A stretch of DNA of 64,000 bases from Glandiceps talaboti (GCF_964340395.1 NC_135565.1:18255209-18319208); one strand, 5' to 3'. Positions 23,889 through 37,463 are shown, numbered from the stretch's first letter. Numbers and translations: made by a program. The notes: generated by a model not told the origin, from the sequence alone.

Positions 23889-25284
23889 GTGATTTCACGA
23901 AGAATGCTTTGGGTATTAATTGTGTCTATGGTATAAGATGGAACTCACATGAAAGGAAAATTTGAAGCATGGACTACATAGGTGGACACTACAGCAAAGA
24001 TATTCGGTACAATGGATGTTTAGTATGGTGGAATGAAAGACCCATTATTCAATTCCCAGGTTTTCGCATTAGTATTAATTCCATAAGTAGCACATACATA
24101 GCGATTATATGGTATCGCATATACTTTTATTCTTGGCTAACTTAGGTCTGGGAAACGATTATTTACAACACCAAATATTAACCACAGTCCTCTATTTGAC
24201 TTTGAGTTTTCAATATTATTTCTAAAGTGATCAATGTTAAAGCGATGATAGATGTGACATTTAACCCCAACTGCTCTTGATAGCAGACGGTAGAGGGCGA
24301 TTAATACAGTTACATTTTAGTCCGATTCTAATTGCAGATTGTACAGATAGTTTATATCACAAATTAGATTGAAGTGTAGTTAGACAGCTTGTAGAATCTA
24401 TAGTTTCTTATCCAATTCTACGTTGTTGTATCAAAAAGATCCGGTGAACACTAACCTGCAACGGGCTGTATTATACTGGGAATATTACAAGCCTTTTCAC
24501 ATCATTATCGTTCTATACTAGTCAACTACATTTCAATTAGGCTTTTCGTCACGTAAAGTTGGATATATCCAATTTCTTGCTCCTTATTTTAAAAATATAC
24601 CAGCTGCATTGTTTAATGTAAATTTTGATTTTTAATTATAGAATATATCACAACTGTCGTGAAACCAATAAGTACAATCTGTAGGTTAACACCCGAATGG
24701 AAGAATTGATCATCATACGTTGAGGGTGAAATACAGTGACAAGGTAGCATATCACCTTGATTTATGAGCAAGTGAGTGATCGATATAGGTGCTCGAAGTC
24801 CAGATGACACAACTGATCGGAAATATTCCATTGTAAAATAGTTATATTTCTAATATTTTAATGGCTAATCACCAGACATGATATTTGACAGATGCAGTGC
24901 GGATTTATAACATGAATTCAACCCTTCCTGCAGCCTGCAGTTATGATAGATGCCTGTGATCAGAGACCCGTTTTATCAGGCTTTGAAGGTGCCCCAAAGT
25001 CTTCTTCTATGAAACTGACGCGAAACGTATGATGTACATCCATACCATGCTTAGATCAGTTTATTTATGTCTGTGAAATCTAGTCATATACTATATGACA
25101 AAATCACTAACTTTCACAAAGATGAACAAAGTGATAAGAACATGGCCTTAATCTACATCAGAGCCAGGCACCCACTGTTGTTTTTATTAATGTGTATCTG
25201 TTTGATAGTGTGATATGGAGGAGTCTTTTCGGCACCTTCAAAGCCAATTTGAATTGTCCACCACTGACAAAAAGACATTTTGAT

Positions 25285-25567
<283 letters not shown>

Positions 25568-26218
25568 TTTGAGGTGATATAAAACTTTTCTACTTCTGTC
25601 CTTGGCTAGTTTACTCTCTTCCAGCTCTATATATTTCACTCTGTATTGACTAAACAAAAATATCTTGTCCATTCTTCTCCCCTTATCTACATTAAAACAC
25701 CCCAAATCTTATAATTACCAGGGGATCGGTTACACCAACAGTTTGCTTTATTTAGATCTCTTATCTTCTAGGAGAGTATCACACCGAATAAACACTCAGC
25801 CATGCATAGCCCTCTTAGTCTGTACCTATATATCAAACAGTCCGGTGATTAAAAATTTACTCGGGCACCGCCTCATTACATTTTAATCCCTGGACTGTTT
25901 GACATGCTTATACATAGTTACATAGTTACATACACAAGAGTCAACAACATAGCAACCATGCCATTGTAGACAAATGGCGCCATTAATTTTATGACCAATA
26001 TTCCAATATATTATTCCTACTGCATTATTGAAATACATATTGTGTCACCAGCTCTTACACGCATGTAAAACATCAACTATGAATGAACACACAGGACAAC
26101 CACAACTGTTTGATTCGAGTCTTTTCACCATCCAATAACTTGTCCAAATTCTTGCTTCAAACCTCAATAGGTCATAGATATTAACAACCAACATCATGAC
26201 AGCCACCACCAACCCCCA

Positions 26219-26258
26219 CATACATACATACATACATACATACATACATACATACATA
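26219..26258 (+). repeat. (CATA)n microsatellite
   Basis: About ten CATA units. Confidence 0.9.
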
Positions 26259-28131
26259 ACCGGTACTTAAACAAATGCACGTCCCAAGGTCAGGTTGTTT
26301 CCTACGTCACCCTGGGTTTTGAATGTTAGTTATGAATACCAAATCATTTTAGATTACCATGAAATATCATCATTTTGTCCTACATTTGTGGCAGTGCGTT
26401 TACGCACGTTCCAACAACAAGTGTGTCAAATAAAACATGAACATAGAACAGGGATACTATAAATATTTCCAATAGTTGCACTAATAGCTAGCCACTTGTA
26501 GTAGTGGGCACTCTCATGAATACGTAAGAAGTATATCTCAATTATGAATTACAATGGGACTTATAGTTTAACTTATTAGAATTCGAAGGGGATACAAAAA
26601 AGAGGATGACACGTGGAGCGCTCCGAATACATTTTTAGTAGAAAGTACTGACAATAATGTTAGGACTGACACAATCATTTGTTTGTAGCTCACGATTTGG
26701 GGAGATTAAATGCCAACAGCTTGCATTCTATAGCTGAGATTGCGTGTAACATGTGCGTCAACGTGTCGCTGAGTAATAAAAACACTTCACCAACGAAAAA
26801 TATACTTTTGTGGCCTTTAATCATTCAAAGACTGGAGTAAATCAAAGGAATGCCAACATTCATTAACCAGACAATGGAAGTGGTATAGTGGTCCTGCAGA
26901 ATTTGGGATCTTGTAATACAGGCGGATACAACTAATTTTTTAAATATAATATTAGGGAACAGGGGCTTTATGGAACACGATTACACACTATAACTATTGA
27001 CGTTTCGACAGGTTCGAGGCCATCGCTTTCGAAGTACAATCACACATACTTAGGATATTGCTTTAAATACGAAATTTAAACAGACCTTGAATGACACATT
27101 ACAATACATTTCGAATTCTCTGGTTATTATCACAAAAAAGGCACTGAAATAAGCACGATATGTTTTTGGAAACGACGACCTTTTAGTGGGTAGTCTTCTA
27201 ACGCCTTTATTCTAGCAGATATTTGTGAGAAATTAAAAATTATTAATACTCCTTTTTGCGAAATCATTTGTAAATGTAATCGCAATTGTTTACACTACTC
27301 AAATTCAGTAAAAATGTGCACGAAAGTGAGAATAAACCATAAATGTGTTTGAAATATCTGGATAATGATAATAATGGGGGAGTGAAATTGATCTTTCAGT
27401 CAGACTCCCCCTTTTGACCATTGGTAATGCCTCGAGTACAATTCACATTGGTCGACGAGTACCATAAAGTACAGTCACATTGAAGAGTGCAAGTGCAAAC
27501 TTCATGATTATAACTGACATAATATGACATCACTGGATTCAAACATGGCAGTAAACAACGTGGCGGAAACAATATGGCGGCACACAGTTTGAAATTGGTT
27601 ATCAGTTCGCATCAGCCTAGGCTAAGGTCCTTATAAGATCTGAAGACTAAGTATACAGTCCCAAGTAGGGAATATAATGTTAAACGTAAGACACAGTCGA
27701 CAGTGAGTGAATTAAGCACTAGAAGTTCATGAAAAATAGTTTCAACTGTACTTCCAACTTTGGTCGCTTTTATGTTTGATTATTAAGATTGTTTGAATCT
27801 TGCTTTGACTAACCGAAGAATGAAACAGAAGTAGCGGGGATACAGCAAACAAATGAATTTAACTTTGTCATATATTACACTCATCAAGTAGAGAATTGGC
27901 TCATTGGACACATCATTTAAGCTTTCGCCCCCCCCCACCCCCACCCCCATTCAATTTGAGTCTACTTTAATGTTTCTTTGACACGTGATTTAGTTCCTTT
28001 ATACATCACGTGCACGCAGTTTGTATAATATACATTCTACTCAAAGAAATTAAAGTGATCGTTTTAAGAAAACAAGGCAATGTATTGTGTTTAATTCTTG
28101 ACAGTTGAGAATGAAGAGCACACCTGATGTG

Positions 28132-29337
28132 TTATTGAGCACCAACACCAAATAAATCTTTTTGATGGTGTAATCTAGCCACAGCAAAATTGTAGAAGTC
28201 ATATTCTAAAGCCAATCGTTCTTTCATCTTGGCCATTGCTTCCTCACCAGGTGGCTTCCCAGCAAACGATTTAAATTTCTCAACAATTCCTGTATTCTGT
28301 ACAGAGTTGTACGCATCTGTTGCACCACCGAAGAACTGGGGTAGCAGTTTATCTAAGAGTTCTAGAGTGGTATTGAATTCTTCTAGAATACCCACTACGG
28401 CATAGTTCTCGGCTACATTTTTCTTAGCTTGCTCAACCGCCCACTTATTCGGCATTCTACAGCCTTCCCCGTGCCCACAAAAATAAGGAACAACACGAAA
28501 ACTGGCTTTAGTGCTGCACTCAAAGACATTGTTGAGAACACAGTCATCGAAAGACCGATTGATAATTTCTTCGGGCATGTTGAATTCACCAGCTGCTGTG
28601 TGGGGGTCACCGAATCGCTTGAAATAGTACAGGGATATGAATCGTCGCAGAGGATCTCGGATCAAATTAACCCAAGCTGGATTTTTGGATCCAAACTTCT
28701 GGAATGGGGTAAAGTAGACATGTCTGTCGTAAATAACTGGGGGTGTCAGTCCGTTGATTTCGGCTACGAGCTCCTTTTGTTCTTCCTGTGTTAAATTCTT
28801 CTTGTTGAATTCTTCGCTGGTAAATTTGGTGTAGCTGTGTTTTTGAGTGAGTTCATCAATCGTATAGAGTAAACTACGACTGCCACATTTATCCACACGA
28901 TTATACACGAGTCTATCGTGACTGTGAAATCTGGTGACATCGTAAGGCATGCCAAAATCTGCTGCTACGTCCCCACCACCTCCACCACCACCCGCCACAG
29001 CGGCGGCTGGAGCGGCAGGGGCTGCTGGTGCATCAGGAGCTGCTGGTTTATCATCCGCTGGTGGGTCGGCTGCTGCTGCTGGTGGATCAGCAGGTGCTGC
29101 GGGTGCTTCTTCCTTAGGAGGATCTGGTGCGGCTGGTGGTGTATCACCGTTTGAACTAACTGCCCTGGTGTCAATGCTAGCCGCTGCCGGACCGTATCCA
29201 GAACTCTGTACAGCTATCCTCCTGGGTGACGTCACAAACACGATGACAATCAAACATGTTAAGATAGTACTGGTCATAAGATATCGTGTTGGCGTAAAGA
29301 AGGTACGCAGATATCGCTTATAGACTTCTATACCCAT
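28132..29337 (-). CDS. Uronyl 2-O-sulfotransferase-like protein 3 with Ala/Pro stem
   Basis: Single coding exon, 401 aa, the only one of the four on the minus strand. Membrane anchor about 21-36. The stem (about 65-125) is almost all Ala, Pro, Asp and Gly and ends in a run of seven Gly. The sulfotransferase domain has the PAPS 5' loop NRVDKCGSRS (146-155), which keeps Lys and comes closest to human UST (NRVGKCGSRT), and the 3' loop RDPLRRFIS (227-235). H206 is the first histidine of H-x-H; the second is Y208. Cysteines 266/274 and 287/293 are kept. A strong donor CTAAG|GTACGT at 29936/29935 suggests a noncoding first exon upstream. The acceptor before the ATG (AACGGTAG, about 10 bases away) is weaker. 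Confidence 0.93.
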   Translation of the reverse strand: MGIEVYKRYLRTFFTPTRYLMTSTILTCLIVIVFVTSPRRIAVQSSGYGPAAASIDTRAVSSNGDTPPAAPDPPKEEAPAAPADPPAAAADPPADDKPAAPDAPAAPAAPAAAVAGGGGGGGDVAADFGMPYDVTRFHSHDRLVYNRVDKCGSRSLLYTIDELTQKHSYTKFTSEEFNKKNLTQEEQKELVAEINGLTPPVIYDRHVYFTPFQKFGSKNPAWVNLIRDPLRRFISLYYFKRFGDPHTAAGEFNMPEEIINRSFDDCVLNNVFECSTKASFRVVPYFCGHGEGCRMPNKWAVEQAKKNVAENYAVVGILEEFNTTLELLDKLLPQFFGGATDAYNSVQNTGIVEKFKSFAGKPPGEEAMAKMKERLALEYDFYNFAVARLHHQKDLFGVGAQ

Positions 29338-29935
29338 GATGTTGCTCTACCGTTAAAACAAATACAACACAGGGTCAACCAAGATGGCCGGCTGTCAGCG
29401 GAAGTTTCCTACACGGCTCTCAATACCTAAAAACAAATATTCAAAAATATCGTTATTCCTTGACTATGTGATCGATAGTTTAAACAAATAAAATCATAAT
29501 TCCTGCACGTCCAACGATACTTGGTCATCTTAAATGACAAATTTGATTTCGATATTTTATTAATCATTATTATTAGACTTTATTTAAATTCGCTGACTGC
29601 TGAGGCAAAGGATCTTCTCACACAGTGTCGAGATAAAAACAATACAAATATATACATTTGTTTTGTTTTATATAAATCACAAAATGTATGTCATTATTTC
29701 GGCCTCAGATGAAATAATATGAAACGTAGGGTCTCCAAATCAATGCCAAACAATTATGTTTCTTCTGTGCCAAGTTATAATTGTGCAAAAGTTCCTGATT
29801 GATGAGAAGACTAGATATCATTCTGGCCAACGTAAATAATTCAACACCATGACGCCTCGCTTACAGCATCTATTATGAAAATATAAATCTGAAATTTCAA
29901 AAACACGGGCAAAATTTATCCTGGTTTAAACGTAC

Positions 29936-30150
29936 CTTAGCTGTGACGGTGGTGTTATTCAAGTCTTCAAACGAGAAAGGTGTGACGATTTTGACAACGA
30001 CAACAGTTCCTGCTGTGTACGAACCCTCGTCGATTCTGCCACTGCATGCAATGGCGCCCACTGACGTCACATATATGCAACAAGCGATACAAATCTTTTC
30101 TGGCAATTTCCATATGCAAATTCTGGATATACAAAATGTCGGCTGTGGCG
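29936..30150 (-). other. Probable noncoding first exon of UST-like 3
   Basis: Ends at the strong donor CAGCTAAG|GTACGT. The start is not resolved; the exon probably begins near or within the duplicated CRE/octamer block 30053-30238. Confidence 0.35.
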
Positions 30151-30238
30151 CCCACTGACGTCACATATGTAACAAGCGATACAAATCTTTTCTGGCAATT
30201 TCCATATGCAAATTATGGATATACAAAATGTCGGCTGT
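30053..30238. promoter_or_regulatory. Tandem duplicated promoter block with CRE and octamer sites
   Basis: Two direct copies (30053-30146 and 30147-30238) differ by a few bases. Each carries TGACGTCA (30062-30069, 30156-30163; CREB/ATF consensus) and ATGCAAAT (30114-30121, 30206-30213; POU octamer) about 45 bases apart. The block lies just upstream of the UST-like 3 leader exon, so a promoter role is likely but inferred. Confidence 0.6.
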
Positions 30239-32019
30239 TGGCGATGACATGCGTAATCACCACGTCTGGTGCAACATTATCGAGTTTTACGTCACATGTG
30301 TTAAGATCATCACAGACTGAAAGGACAGTGGTCGTAAATCATTATTAAATGATTAAAATGGATACCGAGTTACGTAAATCCTTTAAAAATCACCTTCTGG
30401 TACTCATAATGTACCGGAATACTTTGTATTCTTTTCCCCCCTATTGTAAATTCATATAGACAATCTGTTGTACCTTCACAAAGAATCCTGAAAATCTGCC
30501 ACTATAAGACAAATGTGGCAGATCAATATTTTCATAAGTACTAATATATCAGTAAATGTTACCAAACTTACAACAGTTTCATGATTAATTTGTATCTGGG
30601 GATTCTCGATGAAACTGGCCTGAATTAAAATAGACATGCCCAAAAATGTCATAAATTCTTGAGAATAAAGCATGAAATGGGTCAAAAAAGACATTTTAAA
30701 TACAACATTGATATTTTATCTCTGTAACTTTCAGAAAAGACAATTTTTGAATTCATATATTTATTTTCACTCAATCATAAATAACATGTGAAACGAGAAC
30801 CCGTTACTGGTTATTGAATACAATTGATGACGTGTGGACTTTTTTTACGCTAAAACCGTCTGTGAACTTTATAGCAAATTTATTTTTGTTCTTTTGGCAC
30901 GATGACCTTAATTTTCCGTGATATTTCCAAGTTATTTTTTCTTTTGAGGTTATTATTTTTCTATCAGGCGTGTCAATCAAACGTGTCAGATGTGACGTTT
31001 TGGTTTAGTGTGCAACGTCATAGTGTGACGTGGAAGAAACAGAGAACACACGATGTCAGTTGATAAATTATGAAATAAAAAATCTAAGTCTTCGTGAAAA
31101 AAATCCGAAAAAAGAATTCAAAGCCGATTTCACACGGTTTCGTTGTTAGACGAAATTAGAATATGAATGAAAGGCCCCACTGTCATATCGACATAATGGC
31201 TGACGTCCGACACAGCTGACAATAAGCGGGTTAACAGCTTGGAGAAGATGGACACATTTTTCACAGAGTCAACGTGTCTTGATTTAGAGTAACACGTTGC
31301 AAAAAACTGTGGTCTGTCAAAAATATCGATATCAACTTTTAATATCAGTGAGGGACTAACACATATCCATGCGTAAAAATATAGGTATGATGGAACGAAC
31401 TTTCCCAAAATATCAAGGGTGAGAAATTGTGATAGGAAAGAACAGGGGTGGCGCCTTGTTATAGGCGAAACGAGTTGTTAGATATGTATATTTACTCGAA
31501 TTGGTATCAAATTGGGGTTTCATTAATACTGTATGCCAACAAAATGTCATTTAGTAACATGTGGAAGTAAGTGATACTTGACAATTGACCTCAACTTGCA
31601 GATTAGCAAAACTATTAACATAGGCCACGTTTCATGTATCACGGAAATCACCGTTTGACATCTATTAGCCCTATTAATATATATATCGGAAAGTTTACAA
31701 ATTAAATATGCACGCAAAATATTGTATTGAAGGCCGACAAACAAGGTCGTTTCGTTTTGAGACCAACGTGTTACCATTTTACAACCACAGTTCCCATGCT
31801 TTCTTTCCACATGTGGAAAATTTAATCCAACATTTAAATTCGATAATGAGCGTTTATTGTAATCCTTAATCTCCGTATAATCGAATGTATGCGAAGATTA
31901 ACATGTCATTTTGGTGTCTACTTATGCAAATAAATTACTGGCAACCAGTGGAGTCATTTCACTGCTGTCCTACGCAGGCATGATACGTTGAACCGGAAGT
32001 ACTCATACCAACGCTATAG

Positions 32020-32027
32020 TGACGTCA
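32020..32027. promoter_or_regulatory. TGACGTCA (CRE-type) site upstream of UST-like 4
   Basis: Perfect palindrome about 85 bases before the leader donor, preceded by the ETS-like ACCGGAAGT at 31991-31999. This arrangement is common in animal promoters, but function is inferred. Confidence 0.5.
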
Positions 32028-32039
32028 CTGGAGATTTGG

Positions 32040-32110
32040 CGTCGTGTCTGATGATATCGTGTGTCACTGCCACTGTGCCCTGGTAGAGGATAGAAGTGTC
32101 ATTTTCTGAG
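32040..32110 (+). other. Probable noncoding first exon of UST-like 4
   Basis: Ends at donor TTTCTGAG|GTAAGT (32110/32111). The partner acceptor would be TTTTTAG|GAGG at 33310/33311, 57 bases before the ATG. The left edge is unknown. Confidence 0.45.
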
Positions 32111-33367
32111 GTAAGTTGAATTCTGTAAATTGAAAAAAAGAAACTGACATTATCTGAAATAATGAACGTTTTTCAAACTCGTGTATCTGGTAGACAACTT
32201 TATTTAATTTATCAGGACTATATTTTCATTCTTACCGCGAGATTCGGGTCAATAGATAAAGTGTAAAAAAAATCACAGCTGATAACTGTACACTAATTAG
32301 AAATGACAACAGAAAAATTATTTTGACAGTGTAAATATTTAAACATGTATGTTTATCAATAAATACAAAATATTGTGAGATAATTTTAAATATTTTGAAC
32401 ACTCGATTGTCCCCAAGCATATATGTGTGGTCATTTTACACGTCACGTCATACTGCGTCATGTGCATGTGAACATTGCATGATATTCATAAGAACCAACG
32501 ATTTTACGTTCATAAAGCTTTTGATTTGGATGTGGCGATATACTAATAACACATTCTGATGGATTTTAGTTCGCTAGTTTACTTTTTATATTAAATTTAG
32601 ACACAACGACGAAGGTAATTTTAGACGCAATATCTTTAATGAAGTAAACTTTTTCCAGAATTTTTTGTTAAGACACAAAACATAACAAAAGAAGCACAGC
32701 GCTAATTAAACGATATCGCTAAATTCCTTCATTTGTAATTCAAAAATTAGAAAACGTATGTGAGCAAGCTGGTAGTGGCCCAGCATTAGGACAACCCACG
32801 TGGTAAATCAACACATATGACACGCAACGTTTTGTAAATGGCTGACTACTTGGAGAAACGACGTTGTCAAAATTTAGAATCCAGCGAAAAATAATTGTAA
32901 CGTTTAGATTATCAAAACTCTACTATATTCATAAATGGCAATCCTAAACTTTTTATTTAGGACCACGGTTTAAATATTAACTAATGTTATTTTACCAGAA
33001 AAGTACATGACATTTGTGACATCTGTGGTATCATCTCGTACTGTTGCAACCGAGCTTATCTATTTTGGTCTCATCTCACTGAACAGAATTTTGAAAAGCG
33101 TTTCTGCAAGTGTTTCACATTGCACCTTCCAAATCCTGTTGTTGGTAAATTTCCTAGTAGTAATAATGAACTTCAAGAAAATAATCACGAATACAAAGGC
33201 GCCATGGCCTTTGGGCGTATCACAATGCAATCAACATATTGTGCTCTGGATGTATTGGAACTTTTCTTATGTTTTTTTGTGTGTTTCATGTTCACCTTGT
33301 AGGTTTTTAGGAGGTAGACGACAAAACAGCAACCCTGGCTCAAACTACGCAAGCAAACACCCCCGCC

Positions 33368-34372
33368 ATGTTGATGATTCGCATTGGTCGGATTTTCATC
33401 TCGCCTGCAAGACTTGTTCTTATTTTTGGCACTCTTCTCTTCTTCGGCGTGGTCTTCAAACTCACATCTAACCACCTTTCTCCGGGTGGCACATCTATTC
33501 TTGACACAAGCCTTCGTTTCGATGGAGATTCAGCGCTGACCCCTGACATGGGGCTGCCTATAGATCCTACAGGTTCCTGGAACGAGACGCGTGTGATCTT
33601 CAACCGAGTCAGTAAAGTCGGGAGTCGTAGTTTACTAAACGTCATTATGCGACTCTCACAGAAACTGAACTTTAAACGTGAACGAAGCCCGGTCTTCGTC
33701 AAGGTTTACCTCAATGAAACAGGCGAGCGCATTTTCACCAAAGAAATAGAAGTTCTCGAGCCGCCATTTATATACGATAGACATTTGGACTATGTTGATT
33801 TCGAGAAACATGGCTCCAAAAATCCAACTTGGATCAACTTGACACGTGACCCAGTAAGTCGATTAGTGTCCTTTTACTACTACACACGATTCGGTGATTC
33901 CTTCTCTGTCCCAGAGTGGACAGGAGCTGCTGAAGATTTCAACCAAACATTTGATGACTGTGTACTGAAAAATAAGTTTGAGTGCAGTACTGAAAATACT
34001 TTCCGAGTGGTGCCGTATTTCTGCGGCCAGGTAGACGAGTGCAGGACGCCATCCAAATGGGCCATAGAACAAGCTAAGAAGAACGTGGTTGAAAAGTTCT
34101 TGTTTGTTGGTATCACCGAAGACTTCAACTCCACCCTTGTAGTCTTGGAGCGTCTGTTGCCCCAGTTCTTCGAAGGAGCATTAGAATCGTACAAAGTGAC
34201 CCTAACAAGTATTCGGGATCAGTTCAAATCAAAATCTAAGAAAGAACCATCTGAAGAAGCTCTTAAGGTCCAACGTGAGCGTATGGCTTTAGAGGTCGAA
34301 TTCTATGAATTTGTGAAGGCTCGTATGCTACTCATTAAAGAACAGTTGGGTATTCCAGAACATCCGATGTAG
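33368..34372 (+). CDS. Uronyl 2-O-sulfotransferase-like protein 4
   Basis: Single coding exon, 334 aa. Membrane segment about 14-31, short stem, then the sulfotransferase domain. The PAPS 5' loop reads NRVSKVGSRS (79-88) with Lys present; the 3' loop reads RDPVSRLVS (160-168). The H-x-H site reads H139-L-D141, so only the first histidine remains. Cysteines 198/206 and 219/225 (YFCGQVDEC) match the conserved pairs. The segment between the two PAPS loops differs most from the other paralogs. Codon 3 is a second in-frame ATG. The long overlapping frame starting upstream at 33007 is in another frame and is not a better start. Confidence 0.93.
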   Translation: MLMIRIGRIFISPARLVLIFGTLLFFGVVFKLTSNHLSPGGTSILDTSLRFDGDSALTPDMGLPIDPTGSWNETRVIFNRVSKVGSRSLLNVIMRLSQKLNFKRERSPVFVKVYLNETGERIFTKEIEVLEPPFIYDRHLDYVDFEKHGSKNPTWINLTRDPVSRLVSFYYYTRFGDSFSVPEWTGAAEDFNQTFDDCVLKNKFECSTENTFRVVPYFCGQVDECRTPSKWAIEQAKKNVVEKFLFVGITEDFNSTLVVLERLLPQFFEGALESYKVTLTSIRDQFKSKSKKEPSEEALKVQRERMALEVEFYEFVKARMLLIKEQLGIPEHPM

Positions 34373-35409
34373 GTAGATGTTACAAAATTAGGGTAGTTTT
34401 AGAAATCTTGCTCCAATCGGCGTCAGATGAGTTCGACTTACAAACATGCTTCAATCAGGAACCCCAATCCTAACATTTTCACTACACGTGGTTAAGCTCT
34501 TACTAAAATTTCGCATTATGATTTGCCCCTCCTTTTTGCTGGGGTAGGTGGTTTCATTTCAATGTAAGAGTGTTGGTACCGTATCGTGATCATACTGATA
34601 CAGTACAGTAGACAGTACATATTATTTAAATATCATTAAAATCCTGACAGCAAATGGTTCAAAAGTAGTCAGTCAGCTTCTATCAATGTGAATGTTTATT
34701 TTATTTTAAAAGCCAACAAAGAATAGAACTGACCAACATATTTCGGGGAAAACAGTTCACAATGAACTGCCCCTCCCCCATGGCTGTATTGCACGGATTT
34801 TTCAAAATCTTGTAGAGTTCACACGTCTGCAGTGTTTACAAATCGTGACAGGAAAGCAGTTTATCTTCGTGAATTTATCAGTGGACTATTGAAAATAGCT
34901 CAAAGAAAAAACGCAGAATTTCTGGAAAAACATAAATAAATAGTACCACTGACGTAGATAAGAATATTACTATTCAATTGACAAAATATGAAAGTACACT
35001 TATAACAGAGACACTAGACACGCATTTATTGGGAGGGGTAGGACAGTGCTAATATAATTTAGGGCAACAGCTGTTGAATCGGGATTTGTAGGGTTTGACA
35101 TGGCAATATAAAGCAAAAATATCAAACATTCCATGGAACTTATTTAAAACTGTCAATTTTATGATATTGTGTTATCCTTGAATTATAATTCCGAAATTGC
35201 CAGAGTTTATTTTTGCAGAATTTCTTTTAGTGTGATTAAACGAAAGAAAGAAATTCATTTGAAAAAAGTATTAATTTTGTTCAAAAAGAACGTTTCACCT
35301 AATATAATGACAGCCAGCCATGTGTCTATGTAAAGAAATTAGTAACTGGTGAACATTTTAACACCTCAAGTATCTGAGAAATTTATCATTTCAACAAATT
35401 CTTCACATA

Positions 35410-35657
35410 GCATTGCATTACATTACATTACATCACATCACATCGCATCATGTCACATCACATCACACCACACCACACCACATCACATCACATCACATCA
35501 CATTGAATTACATCAAATCACATCACATCACATCCCATCCCATCGCATCACATTTCATGACATAACATCACATGACATGACATGACATCACATCATGTCA
35601 TGTCCCATTACGCTACATTACATTATGTCCAATCATATCACATCACATTTCATTACA
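35410..35657 (+). repeat. Degenerate CATCA/CATTA satellite
   Basis: About 250 bases of five-base units (CATTA, CATCA, CATCG, CACCA, CATGA). Confidence 0.9.
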
Positions 35658-36689
35658 TTTCCAAACCTTACAGGAAGAGAATTCCATCAACGACGATAAA
35701 AAGGGGACTAACCCACATCCTCTACGGGTTCTAGTAGGTTATAACTGTTCTAATCTAGGAAACAAACGTTTCTGCGAATGTTAGACAGATCATCGGAAGT
35801 CGTTAAATTGAGGATTATCAAAACAATTGAATCGATTTTACAGAAGATCTTAGTTCTGCAGTACATTTGTCTGTAAATTGTAAATTTGGTTCGTATGGTG
35901 TTAAATTTGGTGTTGGGTAAGTTTTGGAGGGAATGTCACTCGTGTCTTTCACATTTGTGTATGAAGATTTTAGGTTTTACAACGGGTGAATTTATAGGGT
36001 TAAAGTGCATACCTGCCGATACTACTTATTGTCTTAATAATTGCTTATGTTGGTGGAATTTGATGTTTAATTTTACAATTAGTCAAACTTACTTCCAATA
36101 TAAAAATAAAGTGCACCGGATTGATATAAATTGAACCAGTGACCTGAACGTTATTTCTTGGTATTATGTGTCTATGTTTTTGTCTCTGTGTTTGACTGTG
36201 TGTCTGAGTCACCAGAGTGTCGGTTGCATGAATCGGATACTGTAAATTAATGATTGAACTCAGCAGAGATGAAGTGGATGTTGCAAATTATTAACTATAC
36301 TCAGCGCTGACGTGTCTTCTTTGTGGTCATTTTATCGTAGGCTGCTGCAGCGATTCTTGAAACAGCTGGCGTCCATCTCCCTTTCCTATATTGTGTAAAT
36401 ATAATAAGAGTTTTATCATGGATTAATACGGGCGTCATATTTTCCAAACAGCGCTGTGAAGATCTCTGACTATTTCATCACTCGAACGGAATTGCGATGT
36501 ACTTAGGGGGCCCATATAAAACCGTTCCGCGATATCCTAAGAAAGCGATGACATCTTTTCCTGTCACTCATCAAAATAAAAGCAATACATGACTATCATA
36601 TCCTTTTAGTCTGTTTACATAGAATCGGAATTTTGTGCATTTTTTTCATAACCAGATATTTCATTAAGTCAGAGTTCACAGTAAACAAC

Positions 36690-37463
36690 ACTACCCAATA
36701 CAAAGTCAGTATGTAGTAGTATGTAGTGCTATGAATACAAAGCCAGTATGTAGTAGTATGTAGTGCTATGAATACAAAGCCAGTATGTAGTAGTATGCAA
36801 TGCTATGAATACAAAGCCAATATGTAGTAGTATGTAGTGCTATGAATACAAAGTCAGTATGTAGTAGTATGCAGTGCTATGAATACAAAGTCAGTATGTA
36901 GTGCTATGAGTACAAAGCCAGTATGTAGTAGTATGTAGTGCTATGAATACAAAGCCAGTATGTAGTAGTATGTAGTGCTATGAATACAAAGCCAGTATGT
37001 AGTAGTATGTAGTACTATGAATACAAAGCCAGTATGTAGTAGTATGTAGTACTATGAATACAAAGCCAGTATGTAGTAGTATGTAGTACTATGAATACAA
37101 AGCCAGTATGTATAGTAGTGTGTAGTGCTATCAATACAAAGCCAGTATGTAGTAGTATGCAATTCTATGAATACAAAGCCAGTATGTAAAGAGGAAAAAG
37201 AGTACTTTTATTGACTACTTATTGTAGTGTCATGCATTCACTATAGCGAAATTATTTCTCAACTTGACATGATTTTTTAAAGATTCTGAAATTTTTGTTT
37301 GTAGGAGTACTGACAGATTCATTAAAAGTAAAACCGTTTTGTGGGATAAAAACTAAAATGGCTCAAAGCCCACCACCCCACCCCCACACAACCCCCCCCC
37401 CACCACCACCACAAACTAAAAGAATTTAGTTTTTAACCCTACATTGAACTATTGATCTCTCCT
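36690..37463. mobile_element. TIR element with minisatellite core, copy 2 (inverted, partial)
   Basis: Contains more than ten copies of a 37-base unit (TATGTAGTAGTATGTAGTGC plus TATGAATACAAAGCCAG), the reverse complement of the core at 2680-2912. The right flank matches the left half of copy 1 in reverse: TTCACTATAGCGAAA, a CCACC-rich stretch, and the terminal CCTACATTGAACTATTGAT. The left terminus seen in copy 1 is not recognisable here, so this copy is truncated or eroded. Confidence 0.7.

Larger units (their letters stand above)
29338..33367. other. Divergent intergenic region between UST-like 3 and 4
   Basis: UST-like 3 and 4 point away from each other, so both promoters lie here. Seen: the UST-like 3 leader exon and duplicated CRE block, a TGACGTCA at 32020-32027, and the UST-like 4 leader donor at 32110. 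The rest holds nothing I recognise. Confidence 0.6.

Noticed and set aside
28429-29323. Plus-strand ORFs over UST-like 3
   Set aside because: Shadows of the minus-strand coding exon; the Ala/Gly-rich one mirrors the stem repeat.
33007-33471. 154-codon frame overlapping the UST-like 4 start
   Set aside because: Different frame from the conserved sulfotransferase and no recognisable content.
35886-36134. 82-codon plus-strand ORF
   Set aside because: No acceptor, family or conservation cue; composition typical of AT-rich noncoding DNA.
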